The notes beneath the pieces were generated by a model. That model ran no database searches. It had not been told where the DNA came from and saw only the letters and a program-made list of their open reading frames with translations. This document shows, piece by piece, positions 47,721 through 57,514 of a DNA stretch of 64,000 nt. Position numbers and translations under genes: made by a program. Each line of letters begins with the position of its first letter. Position 1 is the first letter of the stretch. The stretch comes from Cyclobacterium xiamenense (GTDB lineage Bacteria > Bacteroidota > Bacteroidia > Cytophagales > Cyclobacteriaceae): NCBI RefSeq assembly GCF_009467825.1, contig NZ_WIOK01000025.1, forward strand, positions 1-64,000, in the 5' to 3' direction.

Positions 47721-48561
47721 GGGGATACGGGTGTATACCACCGCATTAAACAAAATTTACGCAACATTTACAACTACTCCTTAAAAAAGCGGGCAGGTTG
47801 TTATCTGTCTTTGCAACGTCCAATGGCATTTACTGCATACATTCGATTCCAGGCAATCGGGCAGTGCTTCCGGAAGTTTTCGAGGGCCAGGAGTAAGCGA
47901 CCGCTATCTTTCGAATGGACGTATTTCAGTGCACGTATCGAAAGCGTTCGGTTACAGGTAGGACAAGTCTTCTGTCGTCTCCAGGAAAGCGGTTGATTTT
48001 TCCGGAAAGTCCAAATCGGTAATCAGAGACCTGATCAGCGGTTTGTATTTCCTGGTAACCGGTTCATTGGCATCGGTAACTAAGTCCCCGTATTCTTTCG
48101 GCATCGTTAATTTTTCAAAGGCAGATGCATGCGTTTCGAGATTTTTTAGGGTTGTATCCTCCCTAAAAAACGCTTCGCTACGTGGCCATAGGCTCCTTTC
48201 ATTGACCACCACTTGCAACGTGTAACCGACAATTACTTGCGGCGATTTAAGGGGATTTCCAAGCCATTGCCTTCAACCAGGTAGCGGGCAGCCTGGGGCA
48301 ATCAACCGGTCTTCACCCTACCGCACCAATCCAAAAAACCCACCGGCCAATACCGGTAAGCCCAGCGTCTGGACAGCAGCCTTCCTGCCCGCAAAAACGA
48401 ACCCGACTACCTTTCCCTTCGGATAGCTCGCCGATGTCGATAATATTCTAAAATTCATTTTTATGTATTTAAAATGCTTTTTTATGATTTTTTATTCCGT
48501 TTTCCTTCTTTTTCCCGCAATTATCCCTATCTTTCATGCACAATCCAACCAACCCATCTGC
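47721..48561. other. Gap with coding-like fragments on the minus strand
   Basis: No gene with a normal start. One minus frame (about 48270 down to 47952, ending FPEKSTAFLETTEDLSYL) is open for over 100 codons but has only a TTG start and no known motif; it looks like the 3' part of a lost gene. A second minus frame down to about 47800 contains KTCPTCNRTLSIRALKY, weakly like a zinc-ribbon. Neither is confirmed. The promoter of the large plus-strand glycosidase gene must lie near 48450-48560. Confidence 0.35.
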
Positions 48562-51500
48562 ATGTACCGTATTTACCTATTGCTTTGCCCTTTGCTAGTT
48601 TGGGCAACGGCTTCCCTTGCCTTTACCGGGGACCCTGCGCTTATGCAGGTGACCGGCACCGCCACTGCCAGTTCCTCCGCCGCCAATTTCCCCGCCCAAA
48701 ACGTTCTGGACGGTGACCTCAATACCTCCTGGCTATCCGCTAATCCCTTTCCAAACGGATATTTCAGCAACCCGGAACAAAATATCCTGCTGGGACAGCC
48801 GCTCAGTAGCCCGGCAGGCACCGACCTTCGCCTTGCCACCGATGGAAAATTGGGCACCTATAGCCCCCAAATCTCCCTGGTCAATGGACAGGCGCGTGCG
48901 GAACTTTTCTTTTCCGAGCCGACGACCCTGCACCTACTCGGCCTGCGACTCGGCGGCCTGCAAGCGGATGTGGTCCTGGAGATCTGGGACGCCGACGGTG
49001 GCATTACTACCCTGCAGTATACCCCCCAGCAAAACAACGCTACCGTTCGCCTGACGCCCAATGTCGAAAACACGGTAAAAATCAGCCTGCGCAGCGAGGC
49101 TCCTTTTTTTATTTACGATCTGGCGGCCCTGGACCAACCCGCCGTTGAATACCTCACCATCGACCTGGAGCAAGCCCAGTGGATCAAGGAAATTCATAGC
49201 AAGCATTGGGCCGGCTGGGGCAATGCCTCTGCCACAGCCTTGCTGTTGGGCACCCACCTGGACAGTTTGGTGCAGGTCGCCAGCCTCAACCCCTCGGAGC
49301 TTTCGGTGGTGGTTACCGAATTACCGCAGGCCATAAAAGCCCGTTACGTCCGGATTGCGCATACCCTGGTGCCGGAAAACTACAAAAAAGTATCGGTCTT
49401 CGAACTAGAGGTGTATGGCGAGCCCGCACCCGAGCCACCGCCTTCCCGTACCTGGGACCCCCATGCAGGGCTGTATCCGGCGCTTTCTTCAGAAGCCAGC
49501 GTACTTCCCAGTTCCACCGCTCCCGGAGAGCAAAACCAAGCCTCCCGCGTACTGGACAGTGACTTTTCCACCGCCTGGGTGTCGGACAATCCCCTACCCG
49601 ACCGCTACGTTTCCAACCCCCGGCAAAACCAACTGCTCGGCAGGAGCGGCGAATCCTCCAATGGCGTGTCGGTAAGCCAGGCCACCGATGGCTCACTGGG
49701 AAACAGCACCCCTGACATACAGCCGGCCGAAGGGGAAAGCCTCGCCTGGTATCGGCTTGTCCTTCCCTCCCTCCCCATTCACCGACTGGGTGTACGACTG
49801 GCAAGCAATTTTACTAAGCCGGTGACGATCCGCCTAACCCGCGCTGACGGGAGCGTCACCACACGTAGTTATGCCTTGGGAAGCAGCGGACACCAACGCT
49901 TTGTTATTGAATGGGACGAGGTGGTCGAGATTTTTCTGAGCTCGCCTGCGGCTTTTCGCATACAGGAAATCGCCGCCTACAGCGAGCCACTCACCGAGTA
50001 CCTGACCTTGGACCTGGGCGAGACCAAACCCGTGTCCTGGATCCGTTCCCGGCATTGGAACGGTCGTGGTACGGCCCTCTCCGCCCGGCTATTGCTGGGA
50101 AATTCGCTGGACAGCCTGGTAGCCGTGACCGAGCTGGACCCAAACCTGCTGGATTTCCAAACGATCCAGTTGCCCAACCCGGTACCGGCCCGCTACGTAC
50201 GCGTAGAAATAACGCTGGCCGATGAAAATTATAAAAAAGCGGCCATTCAGGAAATCACCGTGTACGATGAATACGGCATTTACGGACCCGCGCCCGCAGA
50301 CCGACCGCAGGACCGGAGTTTTGGCGAACTCTTCGGCCTAAATACCGTCTGGGCCTGGGGAACCAAAAAGGTACCCAACCTGCAAGGGCCAAACGAGGGT
50401 GCCCAGAAATTTATCCGGGCGGCTTCCCAGGCGCGGAATTACCACAATATCCACTGGGACACCCCGGACCCGGACCTGATTCCCAGCTATGACCCGGAAA
50501 ACCTGCAGGTGCACCTGAAATGGACCCAATGGGAACAGGAATATTCCGATTGGAAAAACAAAGGATTTACAGTAGATGCCACCTATACCTTCGACCGCTT
50601 TCGGGAATCCGATTGGGATAGCCCCTACGCTTCTGCGGAAGCCCTGGGGCAGGCCTTTGCGGGTACCTTTGGCCCGGGCAATCTCAACCTGATCCGATCT
50701 GCCGAGATCGGCAACGAGCCCTGGGATTACAGCGATAGCACCTACCGCCGCATTTTGGAAGGCATGGCAAAGGGAATGAAAACGGCCGATCCGGCCCTGA
50801 TCGTACTGCCTGCAGCATTACAAGCCTCCAACCCCGAGGCCGGGAATTCGGGCATTAGCAAAAATTACATGGGCTACAAACTGTCCGAGGCCGCCGCTCC
50901 CTACCTGGATGGCATCAACCTGCACCTGTACAGTTACATCCGAAACGAACAGGGCGTCCGACTGGCGGTGCACCCCGAGCATCCCGCTTCCGAAATTCGC
51001 GCCCTCTTTGCCGGCTTGCGCTTCCGGGACCGTAACCTACCCGGAAAAGAAGTGCATGTTACGGAATGGGGCTGGGACGCATCCAGCGCCAACGAAACCG
51101 CTTCCAATAGCGAAGCCGTATCGGCCATTTCCCAGGCAGTTTATGCCGTACGAGGACTGCTCTGGCTCAGCCGAATGGGAGTGGATCGGGCCCATTGGTA
51201 CTTCTATGCCAACGTGGACCTGGAAAGCACCGATTCCGAACGAAACTACGACCGCTCCGGCCTTACCGACTCGCGCAATTTCAACTTTCAAGAAAAACGG
51301 TCTTTTGTGGCTGCCGAGGCGGTTCAGAACAATCTGGCAAACCTGCGCTTTCAGGAGGTACTGAAGGAAGACGAGGACGCCTACATCTACCTCCTCCGCA
51401 ACGAAGCCGGAGAAGACAGCCATTTGATCGCCTGGAGGCCGGTGATTGGCGACGATACCCTGGCCGTTCGTACGCCTTTCCCGCATGCGTTCCCGGCGCA

Positions 51501-52155
51501 GGATGCCCGGTACCTTTCCGGATTGGACCCGCAGGGGGAGGCAGTTACCGTTCCCTACGAAAACGGGGCGCTGCACCTGCCCCTTTCCTCCAAGCCGCTC
51601 CTGGTTGCCCTGGCGCCCCCCGCTGAAGCCAACCTCCGGGTCCGACAGGAGGCGCAGTTGCTATCCGAAGAGGAAGCTGGCAAAGTCAAGCTTACGCTGA
51701 AAACCGGAACTCCCCTTGAGCATGTGGAAAGCATTGCCTTGACCCAATCCCTGCAGCCGGCGGATGCATCCCTGGTATGGGAAGCCAGCAGCGAGGGTAC
51801 CTGGCAGGCCTACCTGGAACACCTCCCTCCCGGCAGCTACACCACGGCAGCACTGCTGCGCGGAAAGGACGGGGCCTTGTTGCAAACCAATGCGGTAACC
51901 TTTGAGGTCAATAGCCACTTTTCCCTGCAGCCCAATCCCTCTAGGGGTTGGGTCAGCCTTCGGACAAAGCGCTCCTTTACGGAACCTAGCCAGCTATCCA
52001 TCCTCTCCGTAGACGGGCAGGTCCTGGAAACCCATGTGCTTCCGGCAAACGAAACGATGCTGCTGCTGAACCTCCATCACCTGAATACCGGAATGTACGT
52101 ATTCAGGCTGGAAAACAGCAGCATGGTAGATCGGCTGCGGTTTTTGAAGGAATAG
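48562..52155 (+). CDS. Modular clan-A-like glycoside hydrolase with duplicated F5/8-type domains and T9SS sorting domain
   Basis: About 1197 residues from the ATG at 48562, which gives a clean signal peptide (MYRIYLLLCPLLVWATASLA); the frame opens at 48463. Two homologous modules of about 270 residues follow, each starting VLDxDxxTxWxSxNPxPxxYxSNPxQNxLLG and ending ARYVRIxxTLxxENYKKxxxxExxVY, like discoidin carbohydrate-binding domains. The catalytic region has AEIGNEPWD (E719, probable acid/base) and VHVTEWGWD (E835, probable nucleophile), the clan GH-A arrangement. The last ~75 residues (FSLQPNPSRGWVSL to the end) are a type A T9SS sorting domain, so it is exported and anchored or released by that route. 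The GH family was not identified. Confidence 0.8.
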   Translation: MYRIYLLLCPLLVWATASLAFTGDPALMQVTGTATASSSAANFPAQNVLDGDLNTSWLSANPFPNGYFSNPEQNILLGQPLSSPAGTDLRLATDGKLGTYSPQISLVNGQARAELFFSEPTTLHLLGLRLGGLQADVVLEIWDADGGITTLQYTPQQNNATVRLTPNVENTVKISLRSEAPFFIYDLAALDQPAVEYLTIDLEQAQWIKEIHSKHWAGWGNASATALLLGTHLDSLVQVASLNPSELSVVVTELPQAIKARYVRIAHTLVPENYKKVSVFELEVYGEPAPEPPPSRTWDPHAGLYPALSSEASVLPSSTAPGEQNQASRVLDSDFSTAWVSDNPLPDRYVSNPRQNQLLGRSGESSNGVSVSQATDGSLGNSTPDIQPAEGESLAWYRLVLPSLPIHRLGVRLASNFTKPVTIRLTRADGSVTTRSYALGSSGHQRFVIEWDEVVEIFLSSPAAFRIQEIAAYSEPLTEYLTLDLGETKPVSWIRSRHWNGRGTALSARLLLGNSLDSLVAVTELDPNLLDFQTIQLPNPVPARYVRVEITLADENYKKAAIQEITVYDEYGIYGPAPADRPQDRSFGELFGLNTVWAWGTKKVPNLQGPNEGAQKFIRAASQARNYHNIHWDTPDPDLIPSYDPENLQVHLKWTQWEQEYSDWKNKGFTVDATYTFDRFRESDWDSPYASAEALGQAFAGTFGPGNLNLIRSAEIGNEPWDYSDSTYRRILEGMAKGMKTADPALIVLPAALQASNPEAGNSGISKNYMGYKLSEAAAPYLDGINLHLYSYIRNEQGVRLAVHPEHPASEIRALFAGLRFRDRNLPGKEVHVTEWGWDASSANETASNSEAVSAISQAVYAVRGLLWLSRMGVDRAHWYFYANVDLESTDSERNYDRSGLTDSRNFNFQEKRSFVAAEAVQNNLANLRFQEVLKEDEDAYIYLLRNEAGEDSHLIAWRPVIGDDTLAVRTPFPHAFPAQDARYLSGLDPQGEAVTVPYENGALHLPLSSKPLLVALAPPAEANLRVRQEAQLLSEEEAGKVKLTLKTGTPLEHVESIALTQSLQPADASLVWEASSEGTWQAYLEHLPPGSYTTAALLRGKDGALLQTNAVTFEVNSHFSLQPNPSRGWVSLRTKRSFTEPSQLSILSVDGQVLETHVLPANETMLLLNLHHLNTGMYVFRLENSSMVDRLRFLKE

Positions 52156-52379
52156 CGCTTACTAAACCGGAAAAGCTGCCGCTGCGGGAAAAACGAACGC
52201 AAATCCCTGCGGACACCTCGAAGAATTAACGAATACGGTTGAATTCCTTCGGGAAGGTGCTGAAAAAACCTTCCGGAATAGGCGGCAAGGGTCTGCCGGC
52301 TACGGCTACGAGGGGCCTTTGGGTAGTGCCCGGTTATTCCCGGGGCTGCGCCCGTTTCGACAGTCTAACGTGTATTTCC

Positions 52380-53087
52380 TCAGGTTTTTGGGACGAAACC
52401 CAGAATGGCTTTAAGCTCAAGTAATGAGTCGATCACAGCATCCGGTGAGGCCTCGGCGAGCTGCGCCGCCGTCTGCGCTCCGGTGGTGACCCCGAGGCTC
52501 AATCCGCATCCGGCGGCCTTTCCTTCGTCAATATCCACCATGGAATCGCCCACTTTGGCTACCTTGGATGCCTCAGAAATGCCACAGCGCTCCATGGCCA
52601 CCAGGATCATGTCCGGAGCGGGCCGACTGTTTTCCACGTCGTCGGCAGTGACCAGGACATCGAAGGTCTCTCCCTCCTGCCAGTGTAGTTTTTCCAAAAG
52701 GGAGCGAGCCGTCTGTTCGTTGTAGCCGGTATTCAAGGCTACCTTCACGCCATTCGCTCGCAAAAACGCGAACAATTCCTCGGTTCCGGGGTAGGTGGAA
52801 ACCTCCAGCACCGCATAGGCCTCTTTGAGTAGCTGCAGAAAATCGGCAAAGGCAATCCGGGCATTTGCTTCCAAATCCGCTGCCGTCCGGTAGGCGTCCT
52901 TCATGATATCGCGCACCGCCTGTAGCTTTTCTTTCCCTCCTCCGTGCAACAGCACCTGTTCCAGCGAGTAGCGGTGGCCCAGTTTGTTAATTGCCTGTTG
53001 GAGGGATTTGTAGACGACATTGTTTTCGTTTACGGTGGTTCCGGCCATGTCAAAAACGACCAGGTCGATGGTGGGGTGTCGATCCAT
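52380..53087 (-). CDS. Phosphonatase-like HAD hydrolase
   Basis: 235 residues, cytosolic. HAD motif I is VVFDMAGTTV (nucleophile Asp), motif II the T of ALNTGYN, motif III K-x18-30 with the SRPAPDMI block, and motif IV VGDSMVDIDEGKAAG. The DMAGTT form and cap sequence LHGGGKEKLQAVRDIM are typical of the phosphonoacetaldehyde-hydrolase-like subfamily (TIGR03351 type), which is often next to aminotransferase or oxidase genes but is not proven to cleave C-P bonds. No phosphonate transporter or PhnW is seen in the window. It follows a lipoprotein gene on the same strand behind a probable terminator. Confidence 0.88.
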   Translation of the reverse strand: MDRHPTIDLVVFDMAGTTVNENNVVYKSLQQAINKLGHRYSLEQVLLHGGGKEKLQAVRDIMKDAYRTAADLEANARIAFADFLQLLKEAYAVLEVSTYPGTEELFAFLRANGVKVALNTGYNEQTARSLLEKLHWQEGETFDVLVTADDVENSRPAPDMILVAMERCGISEASKVAKVGDSMVDIDEGKAAGCGLSLGVTTGAQTAAQLAEASPDAVIDSLLELKAILGFVPKT

Positions 53088-53143
53088 GTATTCGATGGGT
53101 TGGTGTTGAAAATAAATTATTAGTGCGGGCTTTTTTTTTAAAG

Positions 53144-53184
53144 AAAAACCCCCAGGCGAAGCGTTCCGGCCGCGTTCCTCGCCT
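53144..53184 (-). terminator. Probable terminator between lipoprotein and HAD genes
   Basis: On the minus strand AGGCGA pairs with TCGCCT around a GC-rich inner sequence, then GGGGG and five T, C, three T. It lies about 55 bases after the lipoprotein stop. The outer stem is six pairs. Confidence 0.5.
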
Positions 53185-53237
53185 CCCTTCGGGAGCGATC
53201 CGGCGGAAGGCTTTTCCAGGGCCCGCTTGCAGGCAAT

Positions 53238-53945
53238 TTAGTCGCTAGCAAGCAACTTGCCAATGCTTTCCCCGATTTCCTGAATCGTTACTAGCACGGC
53301 CTGATTTTTTATTCGGTTTGCCGCTTCGCTGTCGTTCAGTTCCGCTTCCAGTCGTTTCGACTGGAACTCTTTGGTAACGATGGTGGTAAACGGGATCAGC
53401 CCGGTCCGTACATCCAGTACCACGAGTTGCGTGGTGGCAAAAGCTTTGATATCCGATTTTGAAAACAATTTATAATTGGCATACAGATCGCTGGTAATGG
53501 TATAGACTACCACGAGATCGGATTGTGTGCGGACGGCAGCCTCCCGGATACTCGTAAAGGTAGGACGATCCGAGACCAACAATTCAGGCAATTGAGCGAC
53601 CCGGGTTACCCGGTCCGATCGAAGAAATGCAGCGCTCAAGGAGTCTACGTAGGCCTGTTGGGATTTGAGGTATTCTTCGCTGTTCCAATAATAAGTGCTC
53701 CGGCCGGAACCTGGTTCGAGCTTTACCAGTGCAACCCGCAGGTTTTTTGGTAGGGAAAAACTCCCGTCAAGAATTCTACGGATGTTTTCTTCCGAAATCG
53801 TCGAGGAGGCATCGTCAAATAACGACTGGGTTATGCTCGGCTCGGGGGTATAGGTCGGTAGTCCCTGACTAGCCGATCCCATTGGTCTGCTGGTAGTACA
53901 GGATACCGCTACAAAAAGCAGCAACAAAGAGCATACATGCTTCAT
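53238..53945 (-). CDS. Predicted lipoprotein of unknown function
   Basis: 235 residues. Lipobox AVSC at C16 followed by TTSRPMGS. The mature part has alternating strands and helices (RVALVKLEPGS, LVVVYTITSDLYANYKLFSKSDIKAFATTQLVVLDVRTGLIPFTTIVTKEF) resembling periplasmic lipoproteins in which a Rossmann-like sheet is predicted; I know of similar Bacteroidota proteins but no function. No catalytic motif is evident. Separated from its neighbours by a probable terminator downstream and an 850-base gap upstream. Confidence 0.75.
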   Translation of the reverse strand: MKHVCSLLLLFVAVSCTTSRPMGSASQGLPTYTPEPSITQSLFDDASSTISEENIRRILDGSFSLPKNLRVALVKLEPGSGRSTYYWNSEEYLKSQQAYVDSLSAAFLRSDRVTRVAQLPELLVSDRPTFTSIREAAVRTQSDLVVVYTITSDLYANYKLFSKSDIKAFATTQLVVLDVRTGLIPFTTIVTKEFQSKRLEAELNDSEAANRIKNQAVLVTIQEIGESIGKLLASD

Positions 53946-54220
53946 GGTATACGTTTCTATTCTTTTTCATCCGGTGCCGGTCAATTGATCCAGATCCCTG
54001 CGAATTTCCCTAATGTAACGCGATTTCCGAAAATTTACGAGAAGTTTCGTCAAAAAAAATTACCCCTACTTCAGGGGAGAAGCACGGCCGCACCACCCCA
54101 GCTAGATGAGAGCCGTCGGCCGGCACGCCACCCAAAAACCGCTGGCCTTTCCCGATCCCCCCGGGGGCGAGCCCCGGTAGGCGCAAGTTTCCGAAGCTAC
54201 CTACCGCTACAGCCGAGCGG
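53946..54220. other. Gap upstream of the lipoprotein gene
   Basis: Contains a short GC-rich stretch. Bases 54191-54220 (CCGAAGCTACCTACCGCTAC and following) resemble 400-436 with a few changes and a four- to five-base gap, a second possible dispersed repeat. No gene seen. Confidence 0.4.
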
Positions 54221-54685
54221 CTAAAAAAAATACAAAACAATCAGGTAATGGGGCCAAACCTCGGTGCCTGAAGGGGTATTCGGATACCGATCCCAATATG
54301 CTTGATCGGGTACCAAAACAATTGTTCGTCCCCTTCGCACGTACTAGTTGCTTTCGTAGTATTCCGGCAGTGGAATGTCCGGAAGCTGCTTTCTTACTGC
54401 GACTGAAACCTTCTCTACCAACTACTTTTGGTAGTTTTTCAGGGCTTTCAGACTGGGTTTGCCCGATTTGTTATACAGGAGCTTCAGCACCAGGTTTTTC
54501 GGGAATTTCAGTTTTTTTACAACCTAATCGGCCTGGCTAAAGAAATTTACTTCGGTAAAATCATTAATTGTCAGCAGAGAAAACGGTACATCCGGCACCC
54601 AATCGGCGGTATTTACCACATGAAAGGCCCCATCCCGGCCCTTTGCATCGGATCCTGTTAGGACCTCCCCCGTTTTTTCACGCAT
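54221..54685 (-). pseudogene. C-terminal half of a lipase-family gene with three in-frame TAG codons
   Basis: One minus-strand frame reads AFHVVNTADWVPDVPFSLLT, then KKLKFPKNLVLKLLYNKSGKPSLKALKNYQK, then LVEKVSVAVRKQLPDIPLPEYYESN, then YVRRGRTIVLVPDQAYWDRYPN to a final TAG at 54221. TAG codons at 54524, 54422 and 54344 separate these blocks; all four are in the same frame and no frameshift is needed. The blocks are, in order, those I recall from the C-terminal part of a Bacteroidota class-3-lipase-like family (VVNTADWVPEVP, then SNxYVRTG). The N-terminal half with the GxSxG serine is absent, so the gene is dead. Confidence 0.7.
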
Positions 54686-54794
54686 CTAACGTATTTTATC
54701 AAAAAAACTCAGGATATTATCCGCCACACCTGTACATTGAGCCACAAATAATACCTTCATTTTCAATCAAACGGACAAAACAGATTTTCATTCC

Positions 54795-57497
54795 ATGCAA
54801 AGCACCTCTTATTCCCAGGCCCCTCTCTTTCTCATTGCCGCCCTTGGGCTACTGCTGGCCCTTGGAGGCCTCCAATCCAGCCTGGCACAAACCGGAGAGG
54901 ATACCACCGTGTACCACAACGGAGGAAATCGGGTGCATGTAGTGGATTGCATCCGGTTTCAGCGACTCGGCGCAGCTGCGCAAGCGTCCATGCAAAAAAT
55001 GATGCTCGCGGCGGCGCGAGCTCAGGGACTTGCGCTTTGTTCGAAGTGCCCGGCAGATACGGCCTCCCAGCAGCAGACCGACCTTCCTCGGTCTTGGGTA
55101 AGCCCGGCGCCTGCAACGGTACCCACCCATACATTTGAACCCAGTCCGCTGCAGCCCCTGGTAGCCCCGGGCCCGGACGGAAAGCTCGTATACAAACCCT
55201 ATAGCGATCGGGATGACCGGGTCCTCGATTGGTCCCAAACCGGGTACAAACAAAGCAATGTGCCCATTCCCTTTGTGCCGGTCCGGGAAACCCTAGAGCC
55301 GCTTCCTGGGAAAATCTTTCACGAAGATCCCATGGCCTATCCTACAGGGCCAGACAGTCGGCCAGGGATTCAGGCAGCACTGGACCGGGTCGGAGCCCAG
55401 ACCGCCGATAGCCTGGGAGTCAAAGGTGCCGTACTGCTCAAAGCCGGCACCTACTACCTAAACGCAGGCCTACATATCCCCTCCGGCGTGGTCCTACGCG
55501 GGGAAGGTAATGCGGCGGATGGTACCCGACTGATCTTTCGTACGGAGCAGGGAGGCGGAAACGCCATTGCGATCGGTGAAGGAGAAATCAAGCAGTTTCC
55601 TGAAAATGCCGTTCGCATCACGGACAACTATTTACCGTCCGGCAGCTACGAGCTGTCCGTAACGGACGCCAGCTCCCTTGCAGCGGGTGACTTTGTCTAC
55701 GTCCGGAAAACCGTCAATCAACAATGGATAGACGAACTTGGCATGGGGGAACGGCTGCGTCACATTCGCGGAGGAGAAGAAGGAGCAAAGAAAAAACCCT
55801 GGAAGCCGGATTCCTTCCAATTTATGCACCTGCGGCAAATCGAAGCCGTGCAGGGCAACACCCTTCGTCTTCGGGTCATGCTACCTCAATCTATCGCAAA
55901 AGAACATGGCGGCGGAGAGGTATTCCCGGTGGATTTGGGTTCGCTGGCCACCCACTGCGGGGTGGAGTCCCTGTTGATCGTGTCCAATTACGACACCCGG
56001 GTGGAAGATACCGGCAAATCGGCAAATTTTATGAATTTCAGAACGGCCGTCTCCATCAGCAATGCCCGAGACAGCTGGGTTCGGAACGTTCGGGTCAAAC
56101 ACCTGCAATTTGCGGCAGTTGCCCTGGGAAAAGGCTCGCAACAGGTGACCGTTCGCGACTGCGCCTACCTGGAACCCGTTGGCCCGAATCGCGGTGGATT
56201 CCGGTACGCCTTTGTATTGGGAGGCGGAACCGGCCACCTGGTATACAGGTGTTATTCGGAGGATGCCCGACACGATTTTGCGGGGGGTGCCCGGACGATG
56301 GGGCCTTTTGCCTTTGTCAACTCCACCGCGGTGCGGGGACAGCAATCCGAGCCCCATCACCGCTGGGGCACGGGCTTTCTCTACGATAACATTACCAGCA
56401 AAGACGGCAGCATTGCGGCGATCAATCGCGGGGATTCCGGCACCGGCCATGGCTGGTCTGCTGCCAACACGGTGATTTGGAACAGCGATGCGCCCAGCAT
56501 CGTCGTTTTCGATCCCGAAACCGCTGGAGAAAACAACTTCGCCATTGGCTATACCGGAGATAAAAAAGAGGGCTTCGATGCCAATGGCGTCCGCTACGCC
56601 AACACCCGATCCGGCTACTGGGACACGCCCCAACAGGGAAAATTTTATGGATACGCATTGATGGGCAGCGGCTATATCGAAAGTCCGGATGCACCGGTTG
56701 CCCCTCTAAGCCTGTTTGAGCAGCAACTCATTGACCGTATTGGGCGGCAGCAGGCGATGCGGGTACTCTCCGATGAGCCGGAAGCGGCGCCTCAAATTAT
56801 TTTTGAAGATCCAATGACGGGGGACTGGCAGGAAAACTGGTTTTTGGATGGCAAACATGCCAGCCTGCGCGCTTCGGCGGATGGCTTGTTTTTCTCCGGA
56901 GGAACCCTGACCAAAGAGGACGATTCCCTGGCCTATCATGCCCATCACGCGGTACTCTGGACCAAAAAGGAGTTTGAAGGTGATATCAACATTAGCTACG
57001 AGATGCGCCGCATCGACGAGAGCGACTACGGTACCACACTGCTTTACATACAAGCGCAGGGCATCGGTACCCCTCCCTATCTGCAGGATATCTCCACCTG
57101 GAACCACCTTCGGGAGGTTCCCGACATGGGAATTTACTTCACGTACATGGACTTATTGAGCCTGAGTTTCCGCGAAAACCTCCGCAACAAGCGCTACCCC
57201 TGGCGGGACGAGGAGTTGAACTGGTATCCCGGAAGAGGGCTGATTGAGCCGATGGTGGACTATGGCGAGATCCTTCCTGGGAAAACCTATCGGGTGCAGG
57301 TGGAAAAGCGCGCTGCTTCCCTACGGCTCCATTTGGTAGAAAAGGACAGCGGCCATTGCATGATTGATCATACCTGGAACACCGATGCGATTGCCGGGGG
57401 GATCGAACCCAAACGCATCCAAAAAGGCCGCATCGGTTTGCGTCACATGGCCACCCGTCAATTTGTTTACCGCAATTTCAAGGTGGAGCAATTTTGA
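54795..57497 (+). CDS. Secreted beta-helix protein with C-terminal DUF1961 domain
   Basis: 900 residues. Signal segment LFLIAALGLLLALGGLQSSLAQ. Residues ~40-90 form a compact unit with H48-x3-C52 and C82-x2-C85 that may bind a metal. Residues ~170-640 are a pectate-lyase-like parallel beta-helix (RPGIQAALDRVGAQ, GVVLRGEGNAADGTRLIFR, DSWVRNVRVKHLQFAAVALGKGSQQVTVRDC). Residues ~680-900 match DUF1961, a concanavalin-like domain (PDMGIYFTYMDLLSLSFRENLRN, GRIGLRHMATRQFVYRNFKVEQF). Lyase or hydrolase action on acidic or sulfated glycans is plausible; the catalytic residues were not located. Converges on the M28 peptidase gene 17 bases away. Confidence 0.75.
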   Translation: MQSTSYSQAPLFLIAALGLLLALGGLQSSLAQTGEDTTVYHNGGNRVHVVDCIRFQRLGAAAQASMQKMMLAAARAQGLALCSKCPADTASQQQTDLPRSWVSPAPATVPTHTFEPSPLQPLVAPGPDGKLVYKPYSDRDDRVLDWSQTGYKQSNVPIPFVPVRETLEPLPGKIFHEDPMAYPTGPDSRPGIQAALDRVGAQTADSLGVKGAVLLKAGTYYLNAGLHIPSGVVLRGEGNAADGTRLIFRTEQGGGNAIAIGEGEIKQFPENAVRITDNYLPSGSYELSVTDASSLAAGDFVYVRKTVNQQWIDELGMGERLRHIRGGEEGAKKKPWKPDSFQFMHLRQIEAVQGNTLRLRVMLPQSIAKEHGGGEVFPVDLGSLATHCGVESLLIVSNYDTRVEDTGKSANFMNFRTAVSISNARDSWVRNVRVKHLQFAAVALGKGSQQVTVRDCAYLEPVGPNRGGFRYAFVLGGGTGHLVYRCYSEDARHDFAGGARTMGPFAFVNSTAVRGQQSEPHHRWGTGFLYDNITSKDGSIAAINRGDSGTGHGWSAANTVIWNSDAPSIVVFDPETAGENNFAIGYTGDKKEGFDANGVRYANTRSGYWDTPQQGKFYGYALMGSGYIESPDAPVAPLSLFEQQLIDRIGRQQAMRVLSDEPEAAPQIIFEDPMTGDWQENWFLDGKHASLRASADGLFFSGGTLTKEDDSLAYHAHHAVLWTKKEFEGDINISYEMRRIDESDYGTTLLYIQAQGIGTPPYLQDISTWNHLREVPDMGIYFTYMDLLSLSFRENLRNKRYPWRDEELNWYPGRGLIEPMVDYGEILPGKTYRVQVEKRAASLRLHLVEKDSGHCMIDHTWNTDAIAGGIEPKRIQKGRIGLRHMATRQFVYRNFKVEQF

Positions 57498-57514
57498 ACC
57501 CGGAAAACAGTACG

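Noticed and set aside
47952-48218. 88-codon minus-strand frame as a real gene
   Set aside because: It has only a TTG start, stays open upstream without ATG, and matches no family; treated as a possible 3' relic.
48318-48458. 46-codon minus-strand ORF with hydrophobic end
   Set aside because: Too short and featureless to support; it probably lies in the promoter region of the large glycosidase gene.
54221-54685. TAG recoding (readthrough as an amino acid)
   Set aside because: Genes in the window use TAG as the normal stop and the N-terminal half with the active serine is missing, so decay is simpler.
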